NCBI GenBank assembly: GCA_937125395.1
Contig: CAKZLI010000016.1
Location: forward strand, 18,022-82,021
Origin: an uncultured Glaciecola sp.
Lineage (GTDB): Bacteria > Pseudomonadota > Gammaproteobacteria > Enterobacterales > Alteromonadaceae
DNA length: 64,000 bases
Direction of reading: 5' to 3'
Every line of letters starts with the position of its first letter. Position 1 is the stretch's first letter. Both the position numbers and the translations under genes were made by a program. The notes beneath the pieces are model-generated. The model ran no database searches and was not told where the DNA came from. It saw nothing but the letters and a program-made list of their open reading frames with translations. This document shows positions 48,676-58,602 of the stretch, piece after piece.

Positions 48676-48711
48676 CCTTACCTAATCCATTTTCCATTAT
48701 TAATACTAATC

Positions 48712-49443
48712 ATGATTATACCTGCTATTGACCTCATCGATGGTTCAGTCGTTCGTCTTTACCAAGGCGACTATGACCAAAAAACCCAATACCAACTAGA
48801 CCCTGTTCAAGTTGTGCATGACTATGCTGATGCCGGTGCTCAATGGTTACACATTGTCGATTTAACCGGTGCCAAAGATGTACAAAAACGTCAATTGACC
48901 TTAATTAAAGCAATGGTTGATACCGGTCGCATGTCTTTTCAAGCGGGTGGTGGCATTCGTACTGAAGATGACGTTAAAGGACTGCTAGATATCGGTGTCA
49001 AGCGTGTTGTTATTGGTTCATTAGCCGTAAAAGAGCCAGAATTGGTTAAATCATGGATCGTTAAATATGGTCCAGAAGCGATTGTATTAGCGCTAGATGT
49101 CAACATCAATAGTGCTGGCAAAAAGTGTATCGCCACTCACGGTTGGCAAGAAGACTCTGGGGTCGAAATCGAAGGATTATTAACAGATATGTTATCCGTT
49201 GATGCAAAGCATGTTTTATGCACCGATATTAGTCGTGATGGCACGCTTCAAGGGGCTAACGCTGAGCTATATGCTGAAATGAAAGCCGCATTCCCAAGTG
49301 TGGTATGGCAAGCATCCGGTGGCATTGGTTCGTTGGCAGACATTGAACGATTAAAACCAACTCATGTTGATGGTGTGATTTTGGGTCGCGCCTTGTTAGA
49401 AGGTAAGTTTACATTGGCTGAAGCTTTAGCTGTGTGGCAATAA
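48712..49443 (+). CDS. hisA: Phosphoribosylformimino-AICAR ribotide isomerase HisA
   Basis: HisA opens the ribose ring of ProFAR. The 243-residue TIM-barrel protein starts [20 protein letters not shown], with the catalytic Asp near residue 8 and a second one in [20 protein letters not shown] and [11 protein letters not shown] are the two phosphate-binding loops. I use the ATG at 48712 because the family begins there; an earlier in-frame ATG at 48664 would add a foreign hydrophobic stretch. There is no clear ribosome-binding site. Confidence 0.95.
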   Translation: MIIPAIDLIDGSVVRLYQGDYDQKTQYQLDPVQVVHDYADAGAQWLHIVDLTGAKDVQKRQLTLIKAMVDTGRMSFQAGGGIRTEDDVKGLLDIGVKRVVIGSLAVKEPELVKSWIVKYGPEAIVLALDVNINSAGKKCIATHGWQEDSGVEIEGLLTDMLSVDAKHVLCTDISRDGTLQGANAELYAEMKAAFPSVVWQASGGIGSLADIERLKPTHVDGVILGRALLEGKFTLAEALAVWQ

Positions 49444-49503
49444 ATACTGTTAAAGTTCTAGTATTAAGATCAGTTTAAATTATATGTAACGGCTATTCCC
49501 CTA

Positions 49504-49530
49504 TGCTTAGGATCGTGCTTAGGATATAAT
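49504..49530 (+). promoter_or_regulatory. Tandem repeat with a -10-like element before hisF
   Basis: TGCTTAGGAT occurs twice with a 12-base period (49504-49513 and 49516-49525), and TATAAT (49525-49530) follows at once. It lies in the 116-base gap between hisA and hisF, genes that usually overlap or nearly touch, so a promoter or regulatory site for hisF-hisI is possible. Confidence 0.4.
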
Positions 49531-49559
49531 TTATTTAATTCAGCTAGTTAAGAGATATT

Positions 49560-50336
49560 ATGTTAGCACGACGCATTATTCCCTGTTTAGATGTTCGCGA
49601 TGGCAAAGTAGTAAAGGGTGTCAAATTTCGTAACCATGAAATTATTGGGGACATAGTTCCATTAGCTAAGCAATATGCTGAAGCAGGTGCTGACGAGCTG
49701 GTATTTTATGATATCACTGCCTCTAGCGATGCCCGTGTGGTTGATAAAAGTTGGGTCGAGCGCATAGCTCAGGTCATTGATATACCATTCTGTGTTGCAG
49801 GTGGGATCAAATCTGTCGACGACGCAGGCAAGATATTAGCGATGGGCGCAGACAAAATATCGATTAACTCTCCCGCTCTAGCTAATCCTGAATTAATAAC
49901 GCAACTGCATGATGCGTATGGCCAACAATGTATTGTCATTGGTATTGATAGTCACTTTAATGAAGCGACGGGTAAATACGAAGTTTATCAGTTTACCGGT
50001 GATGAGACTCGTACCCAACAAACCAGTTGGGAAACTGCAGATTGGGTATCTGAAGTACAAAAACGCGGTGCTGGTGAAATCGTCTTAAACTGCATGAACC
50101 AAGATGGCGTGCGTGAAGGATATGATCTCACGCAACTTAAAGCGATTCGTAAAATTTGCCATGTTCCTTTAATCGCGTCTGGCGGTGCGGGCAAAATCCA
50201 CCACTTTGCCGATGTATTTAAAGAAGCCGATGTTGATGGTGCACTTGCCGCATCCGTTTTTCACAAAGGTATTATTAATATTGCCGAGCTGAAAACCTAT
50301 TTGCACAACGAAACTATTTGTATGAGAACAGTATGA
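49560..50336 (+). CDS. hisF: Imidazole glycerol phosphate synthase cyclase HisF
   Basis: HisF joins PRFAR with ammonia from HisH to form imidazole glycerol phosphate and AICAR. The 258-residue TIM-barrel protein has [21 protein letters not shown] split around the catalytic Asp near residue 11, the second catalytic Asp in [13 protein letters not shown], and FCVAGGIKS and IASGGAGK phosphate loops. Its stop overlaps the hisI start (ATGA). Confidence 0.97.
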   Translation: MLARRIIPCLDVRDGKVVKGVKFRNHEIIGDIVPLAKQYAEAGADELVFYDITASSDARVVDKSWVERIAQVIDIPFCVAGGIKSVDDAGKILAMGADKISINSPALANPELITQLHDAYGQQCIVIGIDSHFNEATGKYEVYQFTGDETRTQQTSWETADWVSEVQKRGAGEIVLNCMNQDGVREGYDLTQLKAIRKICHVPLIASGGAGKIHHFADVFKEADVDGALAASVFHKGIINIAELKTYLHNETICMRTV

Positions 50337-50950
50337 TCATTACCACAGAAAACAGCGCTCAGATTGCTTGGGCAAAAATGGATAACCTAGTCCCTGCAAT
50401 CGTGCAAGATGCCGTGACCGGCAAAGTCCTAATGCAAGGTTATATGGATCAAGCAGCACTATCACATACATTAGAAACTGGGCATGTCACGTTCTTTAGT
50501 CGCTCCAAGCAACGTTTGTGGACTAAAGGCGAAACCTCAGGTAATACATTAAACCTAGTTCAAGTTGAAAGTGATTGTGACCATGATAGCTTATTAATTC
50601 TCGCTCATCCCAATGGCCCTACTTGCCATACAGGTACAGAAGCGTGCTGGTTTGATAATGCCCAGAGCGATTATACCTTTATCGCCGATCTCGAAAAACT
50701 CATCGCTTCACGTAAAGGAGCGGATCCTAAATCAAGTTATACGGCGCATCTATACGCAAGTGGCATTAAACGTATGGCGCAAAAAGTGGGTGAAGAAGGC
50801 GTTGAAACAGCATTAGCAGCGACGGTTGCTGACTTAGATGAGTTAAAAAATGAGTCTGCTGATTTGATGTATCACTTATTAGTACTATTACAAGCATCCG
50901 GTTTATCGATGCAAGATGTCGTCGGTGTTTTACGCGAGCGTCACAAATAA
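50333..50950 (+). CDS. hisI: Bifunctional phosphoribosyl-AMP cyclohydrolase/phosphoribosyl-ATP pyrophosphohydrolase HisIE
   Basis: This 205-residue fused enzyme carries steps two and three of the pathway. The cyclohydrolase half has [18 protein letters not shown] and zinc ligands in [10 protein letters not shown] and GPTCHTG; the pyrophosphohydrolase half (after about residue 120) has [12 protein letters not shown] and [13 protein letters not shown]. The ATG overlaps the hisF stop. It ends the his cluster. Confidence 0.96.
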   Translation: MIITTENSAQIAWAKMDNLVPAIVQDAVTGKVLMQGYMDQAALSHTLETGHVTFFSRSKQRLWTKGETSGNTLNLVQVESDCDHDSLLILAHPNGPTCHTGTEACWFDNAQSDYTFIADLEKLIASRKGADPKSSYTAHLYASGIKRMAQKVGEEGVETALAATVADLDELKNESADLMYHLLVLLQASGLSMQDVVGVLRERHK

Positions 50951-50974
50951 AATTCACTTTTTTTATTTTTATCA

Positions 50975-51003
50975 CTTGAAAAGCGTTTAGTCAGTCCTAT
51001 ATC
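50975..51003 (+). promoter_or_regulatory. Possible promoter of hsp20
   Basis: CTTGAAA (50975-50981), like a sigma-32 -35 element, is followed 16 bases after TTGAAA by TATATC (50998-51003). The -10 side resembles sigma-70 more than the CCCCAT-type sigma-32 element, so the responsible sigma factor is unclear. Confidence 0.35.
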
Positions 51004-51005
51004 TA

Positions 51006-51054
51006 TTTTATCGGTGCTCAATAGAGGCCGATAAAACCGCCGCCGAATTATCGG
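51006..51054 (+). promoter_or_regulatory. Two mutually exclusive hairpins in the hsp20 leader
   Basis: TTTTATCGG (51006-51014) pairs perfectly with CCGATAAAA (51028-51036); alternatively CCGATAA (51028-51034) pairs with a second copy TTATCGG (51048-51054). Both use the same central arm. The elements lie 45-90 bases before the hsp20 start, so a conformational leader is possible. A role as thermosensor is conjecture. Confidence 0.4.
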
Positions 51055-51098
51055 GGCACTTAAATTAACATATTGCTTAAATTTATTAGGATATGACT

Positions 51099-51545
51099 AT
51101 GCGTACTATCGATCTATCTCCACTTTACCGTTCTTTCATTGGTTCTGATCACCTTGCTTCTATGCTAGATGCTGCAGCCAAAAACGAAAAACAAACCACT
51201 TATCCGCCATACAACATTGAGTTGGTGAGCGAAGACAAATACCGTATTACCATGGCAATTGCTGGGTTCAGTGAATCTGATGTTGAAATTGTGGTACAAG
51301 AAAACACATTAGTGGTCAGTGGTAATAAACCCGCTACCAATAATGAAGACACTGCCAAACAGTTTTTACACAAAGGCATTTCAGAGCGAAATTTTGAACG
51401 TAAATTTCAACTTGGCGACCATGTTAATGTACTCAATGCAAACATGGAAAATGGCCTGCTCAATATAGAGTTAGAGCGCGTTATCCCAGAAGCTAAGAAA
51501 CCTCGCACCATCGCGATTGGTTCAAAGTTACTTAATGACAATTAA
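51099..51545 (+). CDS. ibpA: Small heat shock protein, Hsp20/IbpA type
   Basis: Hsp20 chaperones bind unfolding proteins and keep them accessible to DnaK/ClpB. The 148-residue product starts MRTIDLSPLYRSFIG, very close to enteric IbpA, has the alpha-crystallin core (about residues 35-125, including YRITMAIAGFSESDVEI and GNKP) and the short C-terminal tail. ATG 51099 has AGGA seven bases upstream; the ATG at 51093 is too close to it. A perfect terminator follows. Only one such gene is present here, so I give the symbol with some caution. Confidence 0.9.
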   Translation: MRTIDLSPLYRSFIGSDHLASMLDAAAKNEKQTTYPPYNIELVSEDKYRITMAIAGFSESDVEIVVQENTLVVSGNKPATNNEDTAKQFLHKGISERNFERKFQLGDHVNVLNANMENGLLNIELERVIPEAKKPRTIAIGSKLLNDN

Positions 51546-51559
51546 GCGTCGACTCAACT

Positions 51560-51590
51560 AAAAATGGCAGCCAATTGGCTGCCATTTTTG
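51560..51590 (+). terminator. Terminator of hsp20
   Basis: AAAAATGGCAGCC (51560-51572) is followed by AATT and GGCTGCCATTTTT (51577-51589), a perfect palindrome ending in T, which can also terminate opposite-strand transcripts of the MAPEG gene. Confidence 0.85.
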
Positions 51591-51631
51591 TATGTGTTAA
51601 TCAACTCTCATACTATTAACCCATTTAAGCA

Positions 51632-52024
51632 CTAGTACAACAAATACAAATTACACAAAGACAATACCAGTATCGATAAGTAGGTGGCAATCATCCCCAC
51701 CATGCGCTGCCAGTTTTCACCTGCGTGATGACGAATACCATAAGCATGCGCTAGGCGACCAAAAATAAGCAACATCGCACTGCCATGTAACACATATTCA
51801 TGTACATCATTGAGCTCCGCGACCGCTAATAACAATAACGCGATAGGCGTGTATTCAACAAAATTTCCAAACATACGTACATTTCTAAACAAGATGGGAT
51901 TGCTGTCTTTACCATCTGAGATAATCTCCTTGTCACGAATACGTACTTGCACAACTAAGAATGATAGATACAGTAAAATAAGTCCTGCAATACTGACGTA
52001 AAAACCTGTAATTGGAATGATCAT
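51632..52024 (-). CDS. MAPEG family membrane protein
   Basis: The 130-residue protein has four hydrophobic helices and the MAPEG pattern: FRNVRMFGNFVEYTPIALLLL in helix two and FGRLAHAYG before helix three, with the positively charged loop typical of glutathione-binding members. Bacterial MAPEG proteins are often glutathione transferase-like, but many are uncharacterised. AAAGGAAA precedes the ATG at a normal spacing. Confidence 0.88.
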   Translation of the reverse strand: MIIPITGFYVSIAGLILLYLSFLVVQVRIRDKEIISDGKDSNPILFRNVRMFGNFVEYTPIALLLLAVAELNDVHEYVLHGSAMLLIFGRLAHAYGIRHHAGENWQRMVGMIATYLSILVLSLCNLYLLY

Positions 52025-52248
52025 AGTTATTTCCTTTATGCGGTATGAGCAGTGCTATACCTTTGTTATTGTTTTAAGGCGTTATATTTTAACGTTGTAA
52101 ATCGAGATGCATAGCATAGTGGTATTTTGCCAATTTTAATAGTCTCTAACTGGGGTTATTTGACAAGTTGATTGAGCTGCAATGAAAGAAATCACGTATC
52201 AAACAGGTCTATATAAAACTCACCCCCCTTATCCAATGGAGGCATTCG

Positions 52249-53628
52249 ATGTCTAAATTTTCTTGGTTCGTGATCATCAGCGTCATCGTAGTCACAGGAC
52301 TTGCATTAAATTGGGATAAATTAAATCCCAACAATGTTCCTATTTTTGCATTTGTACCTATGAATGGTACTGACGGAGGCAGCAATAGTGCTAATGCGGC
52401 TAAAATGCGCGCGTTAGTGGATACTAATGAGCTACCCAAAACCGTAAAATTTGAGCAGATTGTCTTTGGGCTTGGTTGTTTTTGGGGCGCTGAGAAAAAT
52501 TTCGCCGCCCTACCCGGTGTCATTGATGTCGTATCAGGTTATGCTGATGGTCGAGGATTCGATGCAACCTATCGTAATATCACTCAAGCCAAACAGCGTT
52601 TTAACCCTGATAATTATGCTGAAGTAATTCAAGTTAGCTTTAATCCAATGCTGATCAGCGTTCAAGACTTAATTATCGCGTTTTACGAAATGCATAACCC
52701 CACCCAAGCCAACGGTCAAGGCAATGATATTGGTACGCAATACCGCTCTACGATTTTATATACAGCGCCGCAACAAGCTGAACAAGCACGTATTTTAACG
52801 ACGGCATATCAACAAGCATTAACCCAACAGGGTTATGGCGCGATTACCACAACAATAAAATCATTAGACACGTTTTATCCCGCCGAAGAATACCATCAAG
52901 ACTATATCGCCAAAAACCCTAATGGTTACTGCCCAGACCATTCTACTGGCGTGCGTTTTGATGGTTCGGTTGAACGCGTCGTCGCAATGGATAACACGGC
53001 ATTACTAACCGGACAGCACATTGTCGTTATCGATGCGCCTGATTGTCCATACTGTGAAAAATTCAAAGCCGATGTCGCCTCCTCTTATGCCGGTAGCATT
53101 TCTATGCATTTTCGCGGAGCACAACAATTACAAGGTTTAAACATCAGTTCTCCTACTTGGGCGACGCCTACATTGTTATTTATGCAAGATGGTGTCGAGG
53201 TACATGGTGTGCAAGGCTATGTCGCTCCCAAAAAATTCTATCAACTGTTAGGTGCATTTAAACTGGGTGACTCTGAAGCATTTAATGTTGCGTTTAATAA
53301 AGGCACTGATTCACAATTTTGCAAGCAATACGAACAGTTCAAAAATGTCGGAGCAGGTGTATTCACCGATACGCTCAGTGGTGAACCATTGTTTGATACC
53401 GATTATCAATTTAACTCCGGTACCGGTTGGTTGTCGTTTACCCAAGCGATTGGCGATAGCGTTACCTACCATGAAGATAATAGTTTAGGGATGCGCCGTA
53501 CAGAAATCAAAGCTAAAACCAGTGGCATACATTTAGGGCATGTATTTAATGATGGTCCTAATGGCAAACCGCGCTACTGCATTAATGCCACCGTGCTAGG
53601 TTTTGAGCCACGTGCTATATCGTCATAA
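52249..53628 (+). CDS. Fused methionine sulfoxide reductase MsrA-thioredoxin-like-MsrB
   Basis: This 459-residue protein begins with a membrane anchor or signal (residues 5-22), then an MsrA domain with the nucleophile in GLGCFWGAEKNF (Cys about 78), a thioredoxin/glutaredoxin-like domain with CPYC at about residues 267-270, and an MsrB domain with the catalytic RYCIN at about 443. It would repair both epimers of methionine sulfoxide outside the cytoplasm, the middle domain providing electrons. The four zinc cysteines usual in MsrB are absent (DTLSGEPLF and AKTSGIHLGH replace CxxC sites). GGAGG is a strong ribosome-binding site. Family members such as PilB have the thioredoxin-like part first. 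Confidence 0.88.
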   Translation: MSKFSWFVIISVIVVTGLALNWDKLNPNNVPIFAFVPMNGTDGGSNSANAAKMRALVDTNELPKTVKFEQIVFGLGCFWGAEKNFAALPGVIDVVSGYADGRGFDATYRNITQAKQRFNPDNYAEVIQVSFNPMLISVQDLIIAFYEMHNPTQANGQGNDIGTQYRSTILYTAPQQAEQARILTTAYQQALTQQGYGAITTTIKSLDTFYPAEEYHQDYIAKNPNGYCPDHSTGVRFDGSVERVVAMDNTALLTGQHIVVIDAPDCPYCEKFKADVASSYAGSISMHFRGAQQLQGLNISSPTWATPTLLFMQDGVEVHGVQGYVAPKKFYQLLGAFKLGDSEAFNVAFNKGTDSQFCKQYEQFKNVGAGVFTDTLSGEPLFDTDYQFNSGTGWLSFTQAIGDSVTYHEDNSLGMRRTEIKAKTSGIHLGHVFNDGPNGKPRYCINATVLGFEPRAISS

Positions 53629-53645
53629 AAACACATAGCATCAGG

Positions 53646-53678
53646 TAGCACATGCGACTCATCATGCGCTATTTTTTT
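53646..53678 (+). terminator. Terminator of the msr fusion gene
   Basis: TAGCACATG (53646-53654) pairs with CATGCGCTA (53663-53671) with one mismatch, followed by seven T (53672-53678). The hairpin overlaps the end of the convergent acetyltransferase gene. Confidence 0.7.
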
Positions 53679-54138
53679 GACCCAAGCGCATATCAATATG
53701 CATGATCCCATCTTCATCATAGGCTGGTGAGATGGGACTAAAGCCCAGACGGGTATAAAAATCTTGCAAGTAGGTTTGCGCACCAATCACTATGTGCTTC
53801 TTGGGCCATTGAGCATGACATGTTGCTATCGCTGTTTGCATAATGGCAGTTGCTAAGCCATATCCTCGTGCCTCTCCTGCAACCACCACCCGACCAATAC
53901 TTGCTGCATCAGCAAATGATAAATCAGGGGCTAAACAGCGTGCGTAGCCTACCATCACTTCACCTTGATAACATAACAAGTGATGAGTATCTGCATGCAG
54001 ATCTTTATCATCCAAATCTGGATACACGCAACTTTGCTCTACCACAAACACGTCACTACGTAATTTAAGTATGGCATAGAGTTGAACATTGGTTAAACGA
54101 GAAAAAGGTTCAATAATTGTCGTCGAAGTATTTAGCAT
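53662..54138 (-). CDS. GNAT acetyltransferase, ElaA type
   Basis: The product (about 158 residues) matches ElaA: LYAILKLRSDVFVVEQ near the start, then YARCL, IGRVVVAGEARGYGLATAIM (acetyl-CoA loop) and YEDG-like AYDEDGIMHIDM at the end. The substrate of ElaA is unknown. Two starts are possible: ATG 54138 or GTG 54174, neither with a clear ribosome-binding site; I take the ATG because it gives the usual family length. Confidence 0.83.
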   Translation of the reverse strand: MLNTSTTIIEPFSRLTNVQLYAILKLRSDVFVVEQSCVYPDLDDKDLHADTHHLLCYQGEVMVGYARCLAPDLSFADAASIGRVVVAGEARGYGLATAIMQTAIATCHAQWPKKHIVIGAQTYLQDFYTRLGFSPISPAYDEDGIMHIDMRLGQKNSA

Positions 54139-54282
54139 AGTTAGGTTGGTTTGCGTCTCGTAAAATAGAGTCACTATAGTATGCGATATTCGTTCCTAAT
54201 AACAACTACACGTTAATGCATTGATAAAATTCAAATCCTGATTTATAGTCAATGATACTCTTTATTCAAAATATGTAGTTCA

Positions 54283-54669
54283 ATGTCATTATTTTCACTG
54301 GTTGGGATTCATTTGGTCACTATTATTCCTGCGTTCTTCATCGGCACTTACATGATGATAGTCAGAAAAGGCGATAGAGTGCATAAGTTCTTGGGTAAGT
54401 TGTATTTAATCTTAATGGGCGTGACAGGCACAGTAACCTTGTTTATGAATGCTTATGTAGGACCGCAACTTTTTAATCATTTTGGATTTATTCATTTGTT
54501 CAGTATTTTAACGCTATATTCTGTACCACAAGCTTATTTTGCGGCTAAACGTGGTGATATCAAAGAGCATAAAAGCGCTATGATTGGGTTATATATAGGT
54601 GGATTAATTATTGCTGGATTTTTTGCTTTGTTACCGGGAAGAACAATGCATAACGTGATATTTGGTTAA
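54283..54669 (+). CDS. DUF2306-type membrane protein
   Basis: The 128-residue protein has four predicted helices and the paired HxxxG motifs RVHKFLGKLYLILM and EHKSAMIGLYIGG, which match DUF2306-like membrane proteins. Function unknown. The start has a poor ribosome-binding site. It lies alone between the ElaA-like gene and the shared terminator with adk. Confidence 0.72.
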   Translation: MSLFSLVGIHLVTIIPAFFIGTYMMIVRKGDRVHKFLGKLYLILMGVTGTVTLFMNAYVGPQLFNHFGFIHLFSILTLYSVPQAYFAAKRGDIKEHKSAMIGLYIGGLIIAGFFALLPGRTMHNVIFG

Positions 54670-54719
54670 ACCGGATCCAATCAACTACTCTAGATAATTA
54701 AGTTATTATCAATACGCAC

Positions 54720-54754
54720 AAAAAAACGCTAATCCTTTGCAGAACTAGCGTTTT
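54720..54754 (-). terminator. Bidirectional terminator between the DUF2306 gene and adk
   Basis: AAAACGCTA (54723-54731) pairs with TAGCGTTTT (54746-54754). Read on the minus strand, the stem is followed by a longer T run, so it should mainly end adk transcripts, though it also serves the plus strand. Confidence 0.75.
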
Positions 54755-54791
54755 AATTAATCTTGAGTGTAACTCATCTAAATCTTAACAA

Positions 54792-55469
<678 letters not shown>

Positions 55470-55570
55470 TTAATCCGATTAACTTACCTATTAATTGAAT
55501 AGGTTTCAACCCCAATTACAACTACCTACGGCAGTTTACGACTAAAAGTGCAAAGATTGAACACAATCAA

Positions 55571-55598
55571 TAAAAAAGGCAGCCAATAATGCTGCCTT
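55571..55598 (-). terminator. Terminator of htpG
   Basis: AAGGCAGC (55576-55583) pairs with GCTGCCTT (55591-55598); read on the minus strand the stem is followed by a run of T. It lies 20 bases after the htpG stop. Confidence 0.85.
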
Positions 55599-55617
55599 AA
55601 ATATATTATGCTCAATG

Positions 55618-57534
55618 TTATTTCGATAACGTCATTAGTAAGCTGTTTAAATTCTGCACAAAGGCTGCAGGATCTTTCACACTGCCTTGCTCAGATAACG
55701 TCGCTTGATCGAACAACACACCGCTCCAGCGGTTAAATAACGCTTCATCCTGAACATCAGCAAGATGTTTCACTAAATCATGCTCTGGATTTAGCTCTAA
55801 TGAATACTGTACTTCAGGTACCGGCTGACCAGCAGCTTGCATTAACTTAACCATTTGCGTAGTCATGCCATTTTCATCAGCAACAATACAGGCAGGTGAC
55901 TCTGTTAAACGATGCGTAAACTTGACATCCTGAACACGCCCCGTTAACGCAGTCTTAACTCTGTCCAGCACACCTTCAATGGCCTTTTCAGCTTCTTCTT
56001 TGGCTTTCTTATCATCATCTGAATCTAATTCGTTTAAATCACCTTGGGCGATAGTTTGGAATTGTTTTTCGTTGAATTCAGTTAAATGTGACATTAACCA
56101 TTCATCGATACGCTCAGACATTAATAGGACCTCGATACCCTTTTTACGGAATATCTCTAAATGAGGGCTAGATTTTGCTGCTTGATAAGAATCAGCAGTG
56201 ACGTAATAAATTTTGTCTTGGCCTTCTTGCATACGCTCGATGTAATCCGCTAATGATACTGTTTCTTCATCAGTGTCATTATGAGTCGACGCAAAGCGCA
56301 GTAACTCAGCGATTTTTTCTTTGTTAGCGAAGTCCTCAGCAGGGCCTTCTTTTAATACATTACCGAATTCAGACCAGAATCCTTGATATTTTTCAGCATC
56401 GTTTTTAGCCATGCGACTAAGGATCTGTAATACCTTCTTAGTACACCCGTTACGCATTGCTTGCGTGATTTTATTATCCTGTAATATTTCACGAGATACA
56501 TTTAACGGTAAATCATTCGAATCAAGTAAGCCTTTTACAAATCGAAGGTAAGTCGGCATAAACTGTTCCGCGTCATCCATGATAAAGACACGCTGTACGT
56601 AAAGCTTCAAGCCATGCTTATGATCGCGATTGTACATATCATACGGCGCTTTAGCTGGGATATACAATAAGCTGGTATATTCAGTTTTACCTTCAACACG
56701 GTTATGCGACCAAGTTAGCGGGTCTGCAAAATCATGCGATACATGTTTATAGAATTCATTATATTCCGCATCTGATATGTCAGATTTTTCACGTGTCCAT
56801 AACGCAGTTGCTTTATTGATTGGTTCCCATTTTGCTGGCTCTGCTGGGATTTTTTCACCGTCAGTACCTTCTGATTCAGGTACTTCTGCAGTGAACATTT
56901 GCACCGGAATACTGATGTGATCAGAGTACTTAGTGATGATTGAACGTAGTTTCCAATCGTCTACAAATTCCATTTCTTCTTCACGGATGTGTAAGGTAAT
57001 TTCGGTACCACGTGTGGTTTTTTCTATATCAGCAGTGGTGAATTCACCCTCACCTTGTGATTGCCACATGACGCCTTGTGATGCCGGCGCACCAGCTGCA
57101 CGAGTCTTAACCACTACATCATCAGCAACGATAAATGCAGAATAGAAACCTACACCAAACTGACCAATTAGCTGTGAGTCTTTAGCTTGGTCACCTGATA
57201 AGTTAGCGAAAAAATCTGATGTCCCTGATTTAGCAATCGTACCAAGATTGGCAATTACTTCATCTTTAGTCATCCCTATACCATTATCACTGATAGTAAT
57301 GGTTCTAGCTTCTTTGTTACATGAGACTTTGACATGCAAATCACCGTCACTTTCATATAACGTATTATCTGATAAAGCTTTAAAACGCAGTTTGTCAGCT
57401 GCATCAGCAGCGTTAGACACAAGTTCACGTAAGAAGATTTCTTTGTTTGAATACAAAGAATGGATCATCAACTGTAGTAGTTGTTTTACTTCGGTTTGAA
57501 AACCATGGGTTTGTGCTTGAATGGTATCACTCAT
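55618..57534 (-). CDS. htpG: Chaperone HtpG (Hsp90)
   Basis: HtpG is the bacterial Hsp90, an ATP-dependent chaperone. The 638-residue product has the GHKL ATPase domain ([16 protein letters not shown] near residue 34, [19 protein letters not shown]), the middle domain, and a C-terminal dimer domain. ATG 57534 has AGGAG at nine to ten bases; an in-frame ATG at 57558 would add eight residues and lacks that site. A sigma-32-type promoter sits just upstream, so the gene is heat-inducible, and a terminator isolates it from adk. Confidence 0.97.
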   Translation of the reverse strand: MSDTIQAQTHGFQTEVKQLLQLMIHSLYSNKEIFLRELVSNAADAADKLRFKALSDNTLYESDGDLHVKVSCNKEARTITISDNGIGMTKDEVIANLGTIAKSGTSDFFANLSGDQAKDSQLIGQFGVGFYSAFIVADDVVVKTRAAGAPASQGVMWQSQGEGEFTTADIEKTTRGTEITLHIREEEMEFVDDWKLRSIITKYSDHISIPVQMFTAEVPESEGTDGEKIPAEPAKWEPINKATALWTREKSDISDAEYNEFYKHVSHDFADPLTWSHNRVEGKTEYTSLLYIPAKAPYDMYNRDHKHGLKLYVQRVFIMDDAEQFMPTYLRFVKGLLDSNDLPLNVSREILQDNKITQAMRNGCTKKVLQILSRMAKNDAEKYQGFWSEFGNVLKEGPAEDFANKEKIAELLRFASTHNDTDEETVSLADYIERMQEGQDKIYYVTADSYQAAKSSPHLEIFRKKGIEVLLMSERIDEWLMSHLTEFNEKQFQTIAQGDLNELDSDDDKKAKEEAEKAIEGVLDRVKTALTGRVQDVKFTHRLTESPACIVADENGMTTQMVKLMQAAGQPVPEVQYSLELNPEHDLVKHLADVQDEALFNRWSGVLFDQATLSEQGSVKDPAAFVQNLNSLLMTLSK

Positions 57535-57585
57535 ATCTGTCAATCTCCTGAACAACATTAATGGTATTTGTTATGAGTAGATATG

Positions 57586-57610
57586 TAGGGGTATCCTATT
57601 TTTTTTCAAG
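57586..57610 (-). promoter_or_regulatory. Sigma-32 (heat shock) promoter of htpG
   Basis: On the minus strand CTTGAA (57605-57610) is followed after 13 bases by CCCCTA (57586-57591), close to the RpoH consensus CTTGAAA and CCCCATNT. It lies about 50 bases before the htpG start, after recR. Confidence 0.75.
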
Positions 57611-57630
57611 GCCTGAGTGACAATAAAAGT

Positions 57631-58230
57631 TTAAATTGCTCGCCTACCTGAAAATGCATGCGTTAATGTATTACCATCGATGTATTCAAGTTCTCCACCA
57701 ACAGGCACACCATGCGCGATTCGGGTAGCTTGGATAGCGTATTGTTGGCACATTTGTCCGATATAATGTGCTGTTGCTTCTCCCTCGACGGTTGGATTGG
57801 TCGCTAAAATAACTTCAGTAATGGTTTGCTCAGCCAAACGTTTAGCTAATGTATCTAACCCAATTTCTGCCGGTCCAATGCCATCAATCGGTGACAAATG
57901 CCCCATTAAGACAAAATATTGTCCCGAAAATTCAGCCGTTTGTTCGATCGCGAGTATGTCTTGCGGCGACTCAACGATACATAAGGTTTGTGCAAGTTGG
58001 CGGGAAGGATTAGCACAAATCCCGCACAAAGTTGACTCTGTAAACGTTCGACAAGATTCGCAATGAGTGACATGTTCCATTGCATCGTGTAACGCATGGC
58101 TTAAACGCAATGCACCTTGGCGATTACGTTCTAATAAATGAAATGCCATGCGTTGCGCTGATTTAGCGCCTACACCAGGTAAACATTTAAAACTATCAAT
58201 CAACTCTGTGATCAAAGGGCTATATTTCAT
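57631..58230 (-). CDS. recR: Recombination protein RecR
   Basis: RecR works with RecO (and RecF) to load RecA on single-strand gaps. The 199-residue product has the N-terminal helix-hairpin-helix ([18 protein letters not shown]), the zinc site at Cys57, Cys60, Cys69 and Cys72, and a Toprim domain ([12 protein letters not shown] to [14 protein letters not shown]). It is the last gene of apt-dnaX-ybaB-recR and ends just before the htpG heat shock promoter. Confidence 0.97.
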   Translation of the reverse strand: MKYSPLITELIDSFKCLPGVGAKSAQRMAFHLLERNRQGALRLSHALHDAMEHVTHCESCRTFTESTLCGICANPSRQLAQTLCIVESPQDILAIEQTAEFSGQYFVLMGHLSPIDGIGPAEIGLDTLAKRLAEQTITEVILATNPTVEGEATAHYIGQMCQQYAIQATRIAHGVPVGGELEYIDGNTLTHAFSGRRAI

Positions 58231-58263
58231 GGTATCTGCAAATCCAATATTAAGGAGATTAGC

Positions 58264-58590
58264 TTAAAACGGCATTTTAAAACCTGGTGGTAAGTTCATA
58301 CCTCCAGTTACATCACCCATTTTTTCTTTTGTTGTTTCAGCGACACGTCGAACCGCATCATTGCAAGCGGCAGCAACTAAATCTTCAATCATGTCTTTAT
58401 CATCGTCCATTAATGAATCATCGATATGCACACGCTTGACGTTATGATTACATGTCATGGTTACTTTAACCATACCGGCACCGGCTTCACCAGTAACTTC
58501 AATACTAGCTAGTTCTTCTTGTGATTTTTGCATGCGCTCTTGCATCTGCTGCGCTTGCTTCATGATATTTCCCATACCACCTTTAAACAT
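58264..58590 (-). CDS. ybaB: YbaB/EbfC family nucleoid-associated protein
   Basis: The 108-residue protein starts [21 protein letters not shown] and has the EbfC/YbaB pattern of a coiled-coil DNA-binding dimer ([33 protein letters not shown]). It coats DNA and is almost always found between dnaX and recR, as here. It starts 12 bases after the dnaX stop. Confidence 0.95.
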   Translation of the reverse strand: MFKGGMGNIMKQAQQMQERMQKSQEELASIEVTGEAGAGMVKVTMTCNHNVKRVHIDDSLMDDDKDMIEDLVAAACNDAVRRVAETTKEKMGDVTGGMNLPPGFKMPF

Positions 58591-58602
58591 ATTAATTTTT
58601 TC

